From Clostridia bacterium (lineage in GTDB: Bacteria > Bacillota > Clostridia > Oscillospirales > CAG-272), in contig JAFUQU010000028.1 of the NCBI GenBank assembly GCA_017472255.1, forward strand, positions 1 to 64,000: a stretch of 64,000 nucleotides of DNA, given 5' to 3'. The notes below the pieces were generated by a model. That model saw only the letters and a list, made by a program, of their open reading frames with translations, was not told where the DNA came from and made no database searches. The position numbers and the translations under genes are program-made. Below are positions 6,624 through 16,112 of this stretch, in pieces. Numbering within the stretch: the stretch's first letter is position 1; every line of letters begins with the position of its first letter.

Positions 6624-8312
6624 TTAGCCACCGTAGTTGGCGGAGAACCATGCGCTGTAAACCTTGCCCATGGTCAGTTCGTTTTCAGTCTCGGAACCGC
6701 CGTACCACTCCATAGCCTGAGAGTTTGCCAGAACGTCATCCCAGCCCTTGTTCAGGTATTCTTCGATGGTGTCAGCAGTCTGGGTCTTCAGACCGGCGAA
6801 GAAGGTCTTGCTCAGTGCGGCTACGGCCTTCTGCAGATCAGCGTCAACCTGCTCCTCGGTCCAGGTAAACTTGTACCAGGGGCTGAGAACCATATCCAGG
6901 TTCTGTGCCTTTGCGTATTCCCAGATCTCGGGATCAGCGCCTTCCGGCGGGTATGCGACGAACATATTGCCGGTATAAGCCAGCTCCATGTTGTAATCGT
7001 CGCTGATCATCTTGAGCAGACCGTCGTCGTCCAGTTCATAGTGCGTGCCCTCGATACCGTAAGCAAAGAGGTTGCGCAGGTCGGACTTGGTGTTCAGATA
7101 GGTGATGATTTCCATGGATCTTGCCAGGCTCTTGGTGTAGGTGGAGACCGCGAACATACCGTTGTACATATTTTCGGTGGTAGCCTGCGGATTCTGGACT
7201 ACGTTGATGTAGTAGTCCTCCTCGTAAGCGGCGATATCGCCGGCGTTGCCCTTGATGAAGCCGACAGCGAACTTGTCGCCTTCCTTGATTTCCTCAGCGC
7301 CGACCCATTTGTTGGCCTCGAGCTTCTTCTGAAGAATGATGTATTCCTTCCAAGTGGAAACGGAGGGCAGGATGTCGGGCGCGCCGTTGGTTCCGGCAAC
7401 AGCGTCAGCGGGCAGCATATTGCCGATGATCGACTCGGAGCCGTCCTCGGTGAAGTAGAACACGTTCAGTGCGGACAGATCGCCCATCACAGGGGTGTAG
7501 GACTTGTCGTTGGTGCCCACGTCGATGATGAAATCGTAAGCGTCGCTCAGGCTCTTAATGTTGTCAGCATCGTAGTAATACTTGTCCATCAGTTCCTTGT
7601 TCAGGAGGATATATGTATACTCGCCGATGGGCTGATTGTTCAGGATGGCATAGGTAGTCTTGCCGACCTTACCTGCGGACAGAATGGTCGGATGGATATA
7701 GGACTTCAGCAGCTTCGAAGAAGAGGAAAGCTGCTCATCGAGTGCGGAAAGTACGCCTTTCTCGCTGTACTTCATCAGCATCTCGTAGTCGGTCATAAGG
7801 AAAATATCCAGCTGGGTGTCCTCCACCTCAGGATAGAGGGTGGCGGGCAGACCGTACTCGTCCAGAATGGTCTCGTCAGCGTACTCAGTGGATTCCTCGG
7901 CAGAGGTTTCTTCCGCCGTGGTGGTGTCGGTGGTGTCATTCTTCTTGGCTTCCTTTTCGGCAGCCTTCTTGGCGGCGGCCTCCTCGGCCTCCTTGTCCAG
8001 CTGAGCCTGGATTTCGTCCATCTTGGCTTCCAGAGCCTTATCGTACTCGCTCTCAGTGTAGAGCATGAGCTTGATGGAAGTATTGAACTGTGCCTCCGTG
8101 ATGCTGCTCATCGCTTCCTCAACGAGTGCGATGGCTTCATCCGTCGTGCCCTTTCCCTTGATACCCCAGATGGTAAGGGTCATTGCGTGATCCGCGTCAT
8201 CCTCACCTACACTGGACATTGCTTCCTCGTCGGTCTGACCGCAGGCTGTCGCCGCGAAAGCGGTCATAACCATGGCAAGGCAGAGCACCATGCTTAATAT
8301 GCGTCTTTTCAT
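6624..8312 (-). CDS. Extracellular solute-binding lipoprotein (family 1 type)
   Basis: A 562-residue secreted lipoprotein with signal peptide MKRRILSMVLCLAMVMTAFA and lipobox ending at Cys24 (AATAC). The body has periplasmic-binding-protein features: MTLTIWGIKGKG at the first strand, LDIFLMTDYEMLMKYSEKGVL, and ILNNQPIGEYTYILLNKELM. Residues about 100-150 form an unusual charged, low-complexity insert (alternating EAE/KKAAEKEAKK, then DTTDTTTAEE and SAEEST). It would bind a sugar or oligosaccharide for an ABC importer, but no permease or ATPase lies beside it. It has its own promoter at 8355-8383 and may share transcript with the downstream alcohol dehydrogenase by read-through. Confidence 0.85.
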   Translation of the reverse strand: MKRRILSMVLCLAMVMTAFAATACGQTDEEAMSSVGEDDADHAMTLTIWGIKGKGTTDEAIALVEEAMSSITEAQFNTSIKLMLYTESEYDKALEAKMDEIQAQLDKEAEEAAAKKAAEKEAKKNDTTDTTTAEETSAEESTEYADETILDEYGLPATLYPEVEDTQLDIFLMTDYEMLMKYSEKGVLSALDEQLSSSSKLLKSYIHPTILSAGKVGKTTYAILNNQPIGEYTYILLNKELMDKYYYDADNIKSLSDAYDFIIDVGTNDKSYTPVMGDLSALNVFYFTEDGSESIIGNMLPADAVAGTNGAPDILPSVSTWKEYIILQKKLEANKWVGAEEIKEGDKFAVGFIKGNAGDIAAYEEDYYINVVQNPQATTENMYNGMFAVSTYTKSLARSMEIITYLNTKSDLRNLFAYGIEGTHYELDDDGLLKMISDDYNMELAYTGNMFVAYPPEGADPEIWEYAKAQNLDMVLSPWYKFTWTEEQVDADLQKAVAALSKTFFAGLKTQTADTIEEYLNKGWDDVLANSQAMEWYGGSETENELTMGKVYSAWFSANYGG

Positions 8313-8354
8313 TCGCTGTTCCTCCCGATTGAATTCAGAAAATATACCTTATTT

Positions 8355-8383
8355 ATTGTACACTATTAAAGCCGATATGTCAA
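8355..8383 (-). promoter_or_regulatory. Sigma-A promoter of the solute-binding protein gene
   Basis: The minus strand has TTGACA (8378-8383), a 17-nt spacer and TACAAT (8355-8360), 43 nt before the start codon. The rest of the 8313-8562 gap shows nothing further that I can support. Confidence 0.88.
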
Positions 8384-8562
8384 GGAGATTTTTTGGAAAA
8401 GCCGCCGCCGCCCACGTCCCGGAACCGATTTTTGCCGGATTTTGGGCGCGCAATTTCGTACATTTCCCACAAACTTTGACACTATTTTTTTGCATATCAG
8501 ACTAATTGTTCGTGCGTTTCCAACAAGATTTGCACGATTCTTTTGTGATTTACGCCGATTCT

Positions 8563-9714
8563 TCAGTCAAGATAGTCCTTCAGGCGCTTGGAGCGGCTGG
8601 GATGGCGGAGCTTACGCAGCGCTTTCGCCTCGATCTGACGGATGCGCTCCCTTGTGATGTTGAACTCCTTGCCCACCTCCTCAAGGGTGCGGGTGCGTCC
8701 GTCGTCCAGACCAAAGCGCAGCTTGAGCACGTGCTCCTCGCGGGGGGTCAGAGTGTGCAGCACCTCGTTCAGCTGTTCGCGCAGCAGGGCGTAGGAAGCC
8801 GCTTCGGCGGGTGCGGGGGAATCGTCGTCGGGGATGAAATCGCCCAGATGGCTGTCCTCTTCCTCGCCGATAGGAGTTTCGAGGGAAACGGGGTCCTGCG
8901 CGATCTTCATAATTTCGCGAACCTTATCGGGGCTGGTGCCCATCTTCTCGGCGATTTCCTCGGCGGAAGCTTCCCGTCCGTATTCCTGAAGCAGCTGGCG
9001 GGAGTAGCGGGAGACCTTGTGGATGGTTTCCACCATGTGAACGGGAATGCGGATGGTGCGCGCCTGATCGGCGATGGCGCGGGTAATGGCCTGACGAATC
9101 CACCATGTTGCGTAGGTGGAGAACTTGTAGCCCTTGCGGTAGTCGAACTTGTCAACCGCCTTCATCAGACCCAGGTTGCCCTCCTGAATCAGGTCAAGGA
9201 AGAACATACCCTTGCCCACATAGCGCTTTGCGATGGAAACGACCAGACGGAGGTTGGCTTCGACCAGCTCCTTCTTGGCGTCCTCGTCGCCGTGCGCCAT
9301 CTTTTCGGCCAGAACCAGCTCCCGGTCGTTGTCCAGCAGCGGAACCTTGCCGATTTCCTTGAGGTACATACGAACGGGGTCGTCAATGGCAAGACCTTCC
9401 TGAATCAGCATTTTTTCCATGTCTTCCGCCGATTCGTACTGCTCGACCTCGCTTTCGATGTCGGCAAAATCGGGGCTGTCCAGGTAATTGACTTCAATTC
9501 CGTTGTTTTCCAGGTCTTCATACAGCTTGTCAATCTGGTCGATATCGTAATCGATGTCGCCCAGTGCTTCGACAATTTCGCTGGAGGTGAGGGAGCCGCC
9601 CTTGGTCTTGCCCTTGGCGATCAGCTCGCCGACGTTAATTTTCTTCTCGCCTTCCTCAAAGCCTTCCCCTTCCACTTCTTCGTTTTGATAATCCTTTTCG
9701 TTATCCGTAAGCAT
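8563..9714 (-). CDS. rpoD: RNA polymerase primary sigma factor (sigma-70/sigma-A)
   Basis: A 383-residue housekeeping sigma factor. After an acidic N-terminal region 1.1 (about residues 1-100), region 1.2/2 runs from [16 protein letters not shown] through [13 protein letters not shown] and [21 protein letters not shown] to [20 protein letters not shown] (core binding and -10 melting). Region 3 is [16 protein letters not shown], and region 4.2 is [21 protein letters not shown] for -35 recognition. It is the last gene of the dgt-dnaG-rpoD cluster, 35 nt after dnaG. The TTGACA/TATAAT promoters across the window fit this factor. Confidence 0.98.
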   Translation of the reverse strand: MLTDNEKDYQNEEVEGEGFEEGEKKINVGELIAKGKTKGGSLTSSEIVEALGDIDYDIDQIDKLYEDLENNGIEVNYLDSPDFADIESEVEQYESAEDMEKMLIQEGLAIDDPVRMYLKEIGKVPLLDNDRELVLAEKMAHGDEDAKKELVEANLRLVVSIAKRYVGKGMFFLDLIQEGNLGLMKAVDKFDYRKGYKFSTYATWWIRQAITRAIADQARTIRIPVHMVETIHKVSRYSRQLLQEYGREASAEEIAEKMGTSPDKVREIMKIAQDPVSLETPIGEEEDSHLGDFIPDDDSPAPAEAASYALLREQLNEVLHTLTPREEHVLKLRFGLDDGRTRTLEEVGKEFNITRERIRQIEAKALRKLRHPSRSKRLKDYLD

Positions 9715-9749
9715 AATTGTTTCCTTTCTGCAATTTTTACAATAGAATA

Positions 9750-11537
9750 TTATTTTTTCAGCTTCTGCCGCTGGCTTGCCAGTAAATCTTCGATGGCGTC
9801 CACTTCCCTACCCGCCTCGGACAGGCGCTTCTGCCTTGTTTCGCCCCGCAGGCGCTCCACCATTTCCTGGAGCACGCCGCTGCCGTTGTCGCCAAGCCCC
9901 TGCCGCCGCACGATCATGGAGGTGATCCGCCCCATCTCGTCGGGGCTGAACGCGTCGGACAGGCAGCCGAAATCGAGGGGCCGCGCAGGATCGTAATGCG
10001 CCATGGTCTCGCCAAAAACCCGGCGGTTGAATTCGGAGTAAAAATCCTCCTCCGTCAAGCTCAGCGAGCCGTTCTTCACCGCCGCCAGATTCTCCGGGTA
10101 GAGCAGCAGGATGCCGAGAATGTGCTCCTCGGTGTTGACGGCGTAAGGGTTCTTCACCTTGTCGATGTTGATGCGGTCGCCCCAGCCGCCGGTGGTGCGC
10201 TCGAGGGTTTGTTTTTCCTCGGTGCGGCGCTCCTTTTCCCGCTTTTTTATCATCCGCTTCACGTCGTTTTTCAGGCTGTCCCGGGGGATGTCCAGCTTGT
10301 CGGACACCACGCCGATGTAAACCTCCCGTTCCGCGTCGCTCCAAACCTCGCTGATGATCTGGCAAAGCTCGGCGGCGGCTTTAATCCGCTCGTCGAGGAT
10401 GGTGATGTCGTGCCGCGAAAGCACGCCCTCCAGCTTGAATTCAAACTGGGCGCGGCTGTTGTCCAGGAGCAGCTTGAACTTTTCTTTTGCGTTCTCGCCG
10501 CCCTTGCGCAGGAACTCGTCGGGATCCTTCGCCCCCGTAACCTTGAGCACGCGGACGTCCAACCCGACCTCGCCCAGCAGCTTCATCGCCTTGTTGGCGG
10601 CGCGCTGTCCGGCTTCGTCGGCGTCGTAGGAGATGATGACCTTTTTGGTGTATTTCGCCATAATCCGCGCCTGCTCGGGGGTAATCGCCGTGCCGAGGGT
10701 GGCGACGGCGTTCTCGAAGCCGTGGGCGTGGAGGGCGATCACATCCATGTAACCCTCGCAGAGGATCATCCGCTCGGCGCACTTGCCCTTGGCGAAGTTC
10801 AGCGCGAACAGGTTGCGGCTCTTTTTGAAGGCGGGGGTGTCGGAGGTGTTCAGGTATTTGGGGACGGAATCGTCCATAACCCGCCCGCCGAAGGCGACCA
10901 CGTTGCCGGTGACGTCGATGATCGGGAAAATGACCCGGTTGCGGAAATAGTCGAAGGGGCGTCCGGTCTTTTTGGAGATGCCGCAGAGGAAGCCGGTGGA
11001 CATTTCCTCGGCGGTGTAGCCCCGCTTTTGCAGGTAATCGGTCAGCGCGCCGAAGCCGTCGGGGGCATAGCCCAGCCCGAAGTGCTTGATCACGGCGCCG
11101 GACAGTCCCCGCCCGGTGAGGTAAGCCAGCGCCTCTCTCCCGATGTTCGGGTCGTAGAGGCAGGCGTGGAAGAAGCGGGCGGCTTCGCGGTTCATGTTAA
11201 GAATCCGTTCCCGCCTCACCGTCTCCTCGCTTCGCATATTGTCGTTGTTCTGCGGCAGCGTAATGCCCACCCGGTCTGCCAGCAGCTCCAGCGCCGCCCG
11301 GTAATCGATGTTTTCGCGCTTCATGATGAAGGTGATCACATCGCCGCCCGCGCCGCATCCGAAGCAGTAGAAGCTCTTTGTGGCGGGGAAAACGGTAAAG
11401 GAGGGTGTCCGCTCGCTGTGGAAAGGACAAAGTCCGTTCCAGTTGGAGCCTGCGCGCTTCAGCGGGACATAGGCATTGATGGTGTCCACGATGTCGCAGC
11501 GGAATTTGATTTCTTCGATGATTTCAGGTGGTATCAT
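9750..11537 (-). CDS. dnaG: DNA primase
   Basis: A 595-residue primase that lays RNA primers at the replication fork. The N-terminal zinc finger is visible as [11 protein letters not shown] and [12 protein letters not shown] (about 37-64). The RNA polymerase domain follows with [19 protein letters not shown], then the TOPRIM segment [16 protein letters not shown] (catalytic Glu) and [16 protein letters not shown] (DxD-type). The C-terminal helicase-interacting part begins near residue 440. ATG at 11537 gives the family N-terminus [18 protein letters not shown], though the upstream ribosome site is weak (GGGATGATTAACATC). Length fits Firmicutes DnaG. Confidence 0.97.
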   Translation of the reverse strand: MIPPEIIEEIKFRCDIVDTINAYVPLKRAGSNWNGLCPFHSERTPSFTVFPATKSFYCFGCGAGGDVITFIMKRENIDYRAALELLADRVGITLPQNNDNMRSEETVRRERILNMNREAARFFHACLYDPNIGREALAYLTGRGLSGAVIKHFGLGYAPDGFGALTDYLQKRGYTAEEMSTGFLCGISKKTGRPFDYFRNRVIFPIIDVTGNVVAFGGRVMDDSVPKYLNTSDTPAFKKSRNLFALNFAKGKCAERMILCEGYMDVIALHAHGFENAVATLGTAITPEQARIMAKYTKKVIISYDADEAGQRAANKAMKLLGEVGLDVRVLKVTGAKDPDEFLRKGGENAKEKFKLLLDNSRAQFEFKLEGVLSRHDITILDERIKAAAELCQIISEVWSDAEREVYIGVVSDKLDIPRDSLKNDVKRMIKKREKERRTEEKQTLERTTGGWGDRINIDKVKNPYAVNTEEHILGILLLYPENLAAVKNGSLSLTEEDFYSEFNRRVFGETMAHYDPARPLDFGCLSDAFSPDEMGRITSMIVRRQGLGDNGSGVLQEMVERLRGETRQKRLSEAGREVDAIEDLLASQRQKLKK

Positions 11538-11585
11538 ATGTAGATGTTAATCATCCCCAACAAATATTTGCACATCCCCGTTCGT

Positions 11586-11690
11586 TCGTAGGGAGCGACG
11601 CCCTCGTCGCTCCGCCCCCTCGTTGTTCCGCCCACGTTGTTTTGTCCCATGTTGTGCCGCCCCATGTTGTGCCGCCCGTTCGTCATTCCA
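11586..11690. repeat. Hairpin repeat and degenerate short tandem units between dgt and dnaG
   Basis: The dgt-dnaG gap contains ttcgtagggagcgacg followed by ccct and cgtcgctcc, a 9-bp hairpin (11592-11613). The same core, tcgtaggga(a/g)cgacg, occurs inverted at 14084-14114 and 51233-51252. After it come short units ending gttgt-ccgccc, including two near-identical copies of ccatgttgtgccgcccc (about 11648-11680). This is non-coding; it may contain signals for processing between the two genes. Confidence 0.6.
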
Positions 11691-12765
11691 CCCGCCCCGA
11701 CCATGTGTTGGGGATGAACAAATCCTTGTACAGCCGAATGGCGTGGCGGTCGGTCATGCCGGAGATGAAGTCGGCCACACACCGCTCCACCGGTTCGCGT
11801 TCGGTCAGCGACACATAAAACGCGGGCATCCTGTCCGGATGGGCGACATAATAATCGAACAGACGGATGAGAAGCGTCTTCGCCCGCTCCTCCTCGGCCA
11901 GCACGGGCGGGCTGTAGTAGACCCGCTCAAACAGGAAGGCGCGAAGCTCGCCCGTCGCTTCCCAAAGGTGCGGCTCCATGGCGATTTCCGGCTTTCCCAA
12001 GCTCTGGCGGACGACGCTTGTTACCATCGTGTCGATGCGGCGGCTGTGGCTGTCCCCCAGCACATCGCGAAGGCGGGCGGGGATGTCATCCTCCCGCAAA
12101 AGCCCGGCGCGGATGGCGTCGTCGATGTCGTGGTTAATGTAGGCGATGCGGTCGGCGAATTTAACCAGCCTGCCTTCCAGCGTGGCGGCCAGATGTTCGC
12201 CCTGATGGTTGACAATGCCGTCCCGCACCTCCCAGGTCAGGTTCAAGCCCTGTCCCTCGTTCTCCAGCTTCTCCACAACCCGCAGGCTCTGCCGGTAGTG
12301 GGCGAAATCCTTGGAATAACACTGTCGAAGCGCATCCTCGCCGATGTGCCCGAAGGGCGTGTGCCCCAGATCGTGCCCCAGCGCCGCCGCTTCGCACAAA
12401 TCCTCGTTCAGGGACAGGGCGCGCGCCATGGTGCGGGCAATCTGCGTCACCTCGAGGGTGTGGGTCAGGCGGGTGCGGTAATGCTCCTGCTCGGGAGCGA
12501 GGAAAACCTGCGTCTTGTGCATAAGCCGCCGAAACGCCTTGCAATGGATGATGCGGTCGCGGTCGCGCTGGAACTCGCCCCGCAGTTCGGACGGCGCAAG
12601 CGGACGCTCCCGTCCCCGTGACGCCGATTCGCGGCAGGCATAGGGCGAAAGCCGTTCCTCGCTCTGCCGGCACAGAATGGATGCGATGGAATCGCGTGTG
12701 ATGGAATCGCGTGTGATGGAATCGCGTGTGATGGAATCGCGTGCGATGGAATCGCGTGTGGTCAT
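11683..12765 (-). CDS. dgt: Deoxyguanosinetriphosphate triphosphohydrolase-like protein (dNTPase)
   Basis: A 360-residue HD-superfamily dNTP triphosphohydrolase, which removes triphosphate from deoxynucleotides. DRDRIIHCKAFRRLMHKTQVF and HYRTRLTHTLEVTQIART give the first His; ALGHDLGHTPFGHIGE holds the HD pair; VKFADRIAYINHDIDDA gives the last Asp. It is the first gene of the dgt-dnaG-rpoD unit, a standard Firmicutes order. The start at 12765 (MTTRDSIARDSI) follows AAAGGAG by 9 nt; an in-frame start at 12822 precedes this site and is rejected. The first about 30 residues are an unusual RDSIT repeat encoded by a 15-bp tandem repeat. Confidence 0.93.
   Translation of the reverse strand: MTTRDSIARDSITRDSITRDSITRDSIASILCRQSEERLSPYACRESASRGRERPLAPSELRGEFQRDRDRIIHCKAFRRLMHKTQVFLAPEQEHYRTRLTHTLEVTQIARTMARALSLNEDLCEAAALGHDLGHTPFGHIGEDALRQCYSKDFAHYRQSLRVVEKLENEGQGLNLTWEVRDGIVNHQGEHLAATLEGRLVKFADRIAYINHDIDDAIRAGLLREDDIPARLRDVLGDSHSRRIDTMVTSVVRQSLGKPEIAMEPHLWEATGELRAFLFERVYYSPPVLAEEERAKTLLIRLFDYYVAHPDRMPAFYVSLTEREPVERCVADFISGMTDRHAIRLYKDLFIPNTWSGRVE
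12685..12759. repeat. 15-bp tandem repeat inside the dgt start region
   Basis: Five 15-bp units gatggaatcgcgtgt (the fourth has one T-to-C change) lie directly behind the dgt start codon and encode about five RDSI(T/A) pentapeptides. Because the unit is a multiple of three, gain or loss of units keeps the reading frame. Confidence 0.95.
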
Positions 12766-12914
12766 AAAAGGCGCTCCTTTCGTAGTATCTATTAGACGCA
12801 GACCTCTGTATATATGATACACGAAAATCGCAAATATATCGCAGTTTTCGCAATTCTTTACAATTTGTTAACAAACAGCCGACCCCATTCGCGCTTTTCC
12901 CGCAGTCTAATATT

Positions 12915-12943
12915 ATTATACCATAAATAAATGAAAAAAACAA
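12915..12943 (-). promoter_or_regulatory. Sigma-A promoter of the dgt-dnaG-rpoD operon
   Basis: The minus strand has TTGTTT (12938-12943), a 17-nt spacer and TATAAT (12915-12920). It predicts a leader of about 140 nt before the dgt start. Confidence 0.7.
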
Positions 12944-12975
12944 GTCTTCTTTTTATTCTTTCCAAGGTTGTTTTG

Positions 12976-13004
12976 TTGACAAGCCGAAAAAAATCTGCTA
13001 TAAT
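12976..13004 (+). promoter_or_regulatory. Sigma-A promoter of holB
   Basis: TTGACA (12976-12981), 17 nt and TATAAT (12999-13004) form a perfect consensus 31 nt before the holB start, divergent from the dgt promoter. Confidence 0.93.
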
Positions 13005-13035
13005 AATATGTATCACATGAAACGGGGGCGATGGC

Positions 13036-14076
13036 ATGAACGGGTTCGACGGATTTCTCGGCAACGATAAGCTGATTTCGCGGCTGAAGAGCGATATCGG
13101 GAACAATCGAATGTCCCACGCCTATATCATCGAGGGCGCGCCCGGTACGGGACGCCGGACGCTGGCAAGGCTGATCTGCGCCGCCGTTTCCTGCGCGGAC
13201 GCCGACCGTCCCTGCATGAAGTGCCGCACCTGCGATTTGATTCTGCGCGGACAATCGCCCGACGTCATCACCGTGGAGCGGGAGCGCGACCGGGTTCAGC
13301 TGGGCGTGGACGTTATCCGCCGCCTTCGTGAGGACGCGGTTTACGCCGCCGGAGAGCTGCCTTGCAAATTCTACCTGATTCCCGACGCCGACGTGATGAA
13401 CGTTCAGGCGCAGAACGCGCTGCTTAAAATTCTCGAGGAACCGCCCACCGCCGTCATGTTCCTGCTTCTCTGCGAAAACGCCGACAACCTGCTGCCCACC
13501 ATCCGAAGCCGCGCCCCTTCCCTGCGAATCTCGGCACTGTCGGACGAAGCCGTGTCCAGCTGGCTGCTCGCCAACGATGAAGCCGCCCGCGCCCTTCACG
13601 AGAAGGACGAACAGACCTTCCGCGTCACCGTCCGCATGGCGGGGGGAAGCATCGGACGGGCGAGGCAGCTTGCCGACCCCGAAAAGGCGGAAGCCTGTAT
13701 GGCGCTTTGGAGCCGTGCAGAACGCTTTCTTTCCCTGCTGGCAAACCGCCGCAACAGCGCCGACGAGCTGGCATTCTACGAGCACGCGGCGAAGCTGTCC
13801 ACCAAGCGTGATGAGCTGGACGAAATCTTTGCCCTCATCGCCGACGGGCTGCGCGACCTTGCCGCCGCCAAGCTGACTTCCGCCGGAAGCGGCGCCTTCC
13901 GCCCGCTGTTTTACACCGATGAGGAATCGGCGCGCGCTCTATCCGAGCGCTTCGCGCTGGGACGGCTGCTGCGTTTGTCGGAGCTGGTTGGCGAAGCGCG
14001 GGCATCGCTGGCTCGGAATGTGAACGTCAGTTTGACGCAGGTTCGCCTTGCCATGTCCGCGGGCGGGCAAGCGTAG
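13036..14076 (+). CDS. holB: DNA polymerase III subunit delta'
   Basis: A 346-residue clamp-loader subunit. The N-terminal AAA+ part shows the family opening GFDGFLGNDKLISRLKSDI, a Walker A region reading EGAPGTGRRTLA (the Lys is replaced by Arg-Arg, as expected for a subunit that need not hydrolyse ATP), zinc-binding cysteines in CADADRPCMKCRTC, and the sensor-type segment NAQNALLKILEEPP. The C-terminal collar domain follows. It is transcribed with ricT in Firmicutes, as suggested here, though the gap to ricT is 355 nt and filled with repeats. GGGGGCGATGGC precedes the start. Confidence 0.93.
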   Translation: MNGFDGFLGNDKLISRLKSDIGNNRMSHAYIIEGAPGTGRRTLARLICAAVSCADADRPCMKCRTCDLILRGQSPDVITVERERDRVQLGVDVIRRLREDAVYAAGELPCKFYLIPDADVMNVQAQNALLKILEEPPTAVMFLLLCENADNLLPTIRSRAPSLRISALSDEAVSSWLLANDEAARALHEKDEQTFRVTVRMAGGSIGRARQLADPEKAEACMALWSRAERFLSLLANRRNSADELAFYEHAAKLSTKRDELDEIFALIADGLRDLAAAKLTSAGSGAFRPLFYTDEESARALSERFALGRLLRLSELVGEARASLARNVNVSLTQVRLAMSAGGQA

Positions 14077-14431
14077 GGTAGTTGGAGACGAGAGCGTCGT
14101 TCCCTACGAACAGGTAGGCAAACAGACGCCTGATAGCAAAATTTCAAACAAATCTGTACAATCTATGCTGACGTAATGGTGCGGGGCCATGGAGTCGGCG
14201 CATCCCTGTAGTCCAAGCGCATCGCACAGACGAGCGGTCGCACAAATTAAATTAATGTTTGCTATGTTCGCTGTCGCGAACATAAAAAATAATTGTATAA
14301 AGCTTTTGCGGAGCCTTTTCTACGCCCTCGCAGGGCGAGGGCATGAAAAGCGACCGTAACCCCTTAACAAACAAGTCTGAATCTCTCCATCCGGAGAGAT
14401 TCCAAAAACAAACTAAATTTGGAGAAAAACA
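14077..14431. repeat. Hairpin-rich intergenic mosaic, copy B
   Basis: The 355-bp gap between holB and ricT holds at least four palindromes: cgtaggg...ccctacg (14072-14107), tatgttcgc-tgtc-gcgaacata (14263-14284), gccctcgc-agg-gcgagggc (14324-14342) and gaatctctcc-atcc-ggagagattc (14379-14402). Segment 14300-14352 is the inverse complement of 5061-5115, and tttcaaacaaatctgtaca near 14140-14160 is the inverse of part of 5321-5340. Segment 14084-14114 matches 11585-11613 in inverse orientation. No gene is apparent. The hairpins may weaken read-through from holB into ricT. Confidence 0.7.
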
Positions 14432-16087
14432 ATGGATAACGAAAACAAGCCCCAGAACGCCGCAAGCGGCGAGGGGAAAAGCAATCATAAGCCGCATCAT
14501 AAGAGAGGCGGGCATCATCGCAGACCGCAGGCGGAACATAATATTGCGGCGGAGAATTCTTCCAACGGGACGATTAATGTGCGCCCGGGGCGGTATGATT
14601 TGCCGCCGGAAGCTGCTGCGAGGGAGGATAAGCCTGCGATTGATCATGCGCAGGGCGAGGGGGAACAGCAGCCAAAGAGCGAGCATTCCCGTTCACGCCG
14701 TCCAAGACGCAGGGGGCGCGGCGGTCAGAAGAAGGATGCGACCGTCGAACAGGTTCAGGGCGAGGTGGAGCTGACCGCGCAGGAATCCGCTCCTGAAAAG
14801 GCGGAGAAGCCCGAGAAAAAGGAGCGTCCTCCCAAAAAGCAGGAGCGCCGCGAAGACGCCGCTGAGAACGTTCCCGCAGCGCCGGAAGCCGTGGATGACG
14901 CCCCCGCAGAGGAAGGCGACCAGCCCAAGAAGCGCCGTTCCCGCAGCAACAGACGCCGCGGCGGACGCGGACGCAATCGCCGGGAGAATGCCGAGGTTCA
15001 GGAAGCCATCGAGGAGAGCGGCGAGGTCAGCGAATACATCGCTTCCGCCGGAATCGGCGACAGCGAGGGCGAAGCCGCCATCGAGGCGGAGATTCGGCAG
15101 GAGCTGAATTCCACCGCCGCATCGGACGAGCCTTACATTCCCGAGCCTGAGCCAGTTCCCGCAGAGCCTGCCGAGCCGCTGCCCACCATCGAAATCATCG
15201 GCGTCCGCTTCAAGGCGGGGGGCAAAACCTACTACTTCGATCCGGCGGGCGAGCCTTACGCCAAGGGCACGGCGGTCATCGTCGAAACGGCCCGGGGCAT
15301 GGAATACGGCACCGTGGAAATCGCCAACCGCCAGGTTCCCGAGCGGGACGTGGTGCTTCCCCTGCGCCCGGTCGTCCGCCGCGCCACCGAGGAGGACACC
15401 GTCCGCTACAACGACAATCTGTCGCACGCCGCCGAAGCCTTCGAAATCTGCGCCCGCAAGATCGAAGACCACAAGCTGGAAATGAAGCTGGTGGACGTGG
15501 AATACACCTTCGACAACTCCAAGCTGCTCTTTTATTTCACCGCCGACGGACGCGTGGACTTCCGCGAGCTGGTCAAGGATCTGGCATCCGTCTTCCGCAC
15601 CCGCATCGAGCTGCGCCAGATCGGCATCCGCGACGAAACCAAACTGCTGGGCGGCATCGGCATCTGCGGACGCCCCTTCTGCTGCAAAACCTTCTTAAAC
15701 GACTTCGTGCAGGTTTCCATCAAAATGGCAAAGGAGCAGAATCTCTCGCTGAACTCGGTGAAAATCTCCGGTGCCTGCGGACGTCTCATGTGCTGCTTGC
15801 GCTACGAGTACGACACCTATCAGGAGGAAATCCGCAAAACCCCCAAGTGCGATCAAATCGTCGCCACCCCCGAAGGCGACGGCACCGTCATTGAAGTCCA
15901 GCCGCTGGCCGGATTGGTGCGCGTCCGCTTCTCCGATAAGCCCGACGCCGCGCCCAAGGTTTTCCACCGCGATCAGGTGAAGGTCATCGGCGGCAAGGGC
16001 TTCAAGCCCCCCAAGCCCGAGCCTGCGCCCGCTCCCGAAGCCCTCGACCAGCCGACGCTCGAGCCTTCTGAAACCACCGAAAAATAA
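14432..16087 (+). CDS. ricT: PSP1-domain protein RicT (YaaT-like) with long N-terminal extension
   Basis: A 551-residue protein whose C-terminal half (about 255-530) is a PSP1/RicT domain. RicT forms the RicAFT (Y-) complex that steers RNase Y and carries 4Fe-4S clusters. The family cysteines are present in GGIGICGRPFCCKTFL and SGACGRLMCCLRYEYDTYQ. The first about 250 residues are a low-complexity, alternately Arg/Lys-rich and Glu-rich tail (HHKRGGHHRRPQ, SRRPRRRGRGGQKK, KKRRSRSNRRRGGRGRNRR), absent from the about 275-residue B. subtilis protein, and could bind RNA. The start follows TTTGGAG. Its place after holB matches holB-yaaT of Bacillus. Confidence 0.9.
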   Translation: MDNENKPQNAASGEGKSNHKPHHKRGGHHRRPQAEHNIAAENSSNGTINVRPGRYDLPPEAAAREDKPAIDHAQGEGEQQPKSEHSRSRRPRRRGRGGQKKDATVEQVQGEVELTAQESAPEKAEKPEKKERPPKKQERREDAAENVPAAPEAVDDAPAEEGDQPKKRRSRSNRRRGGRGRNRRENAEVQEAIEESGEVSEYIASAGIGDSEGEAAIEAEIRQELNSTAASDEPYIPEPEPVPAEPAEPLPTIEIIGVRFKAGGKTYYFDPAGEPYAKGTAVIVETARGMEYGTVEIANRQVPERDVVLPLRPVVRRATEEDTVRYNDNLSHAAEAFEICARKIEDHKLEMKLVDVEYTFDNSKLLFYFTADGRVDFRELVKDLASVFRTRIELRQIGIRDETKLLGGIGICGRPFCCKTFLNDFVQVSIKMAKEQNLSLNSVKISGACGRLMCCLRYEYDTYQEEIRKTPKCDQIVATPEGDGTVIEVQPLAGLVRVRFSDKPDAAPKVFHRDQVKVIGGKGFKPPKPEPAPAPEALDQPTLEPSETTEK

Positions 16088-16112
16088 AGAAGAATAAACG
16101 AGGTACCATCTC

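Noticed and set aside
6594..8297. Long plus-strand open frame (567 codons)
   Set aside because: It lies opposite a lipoprotein gene with signal peptide, lipobox, promoter and terminator; its own translation is Val/Gly-rich with no recognisable domain.
12685..12759. CRISPR array
   Set aside because: The units are directly contiguous 15-mers inside a coding frame with no spacers and no cas genes.
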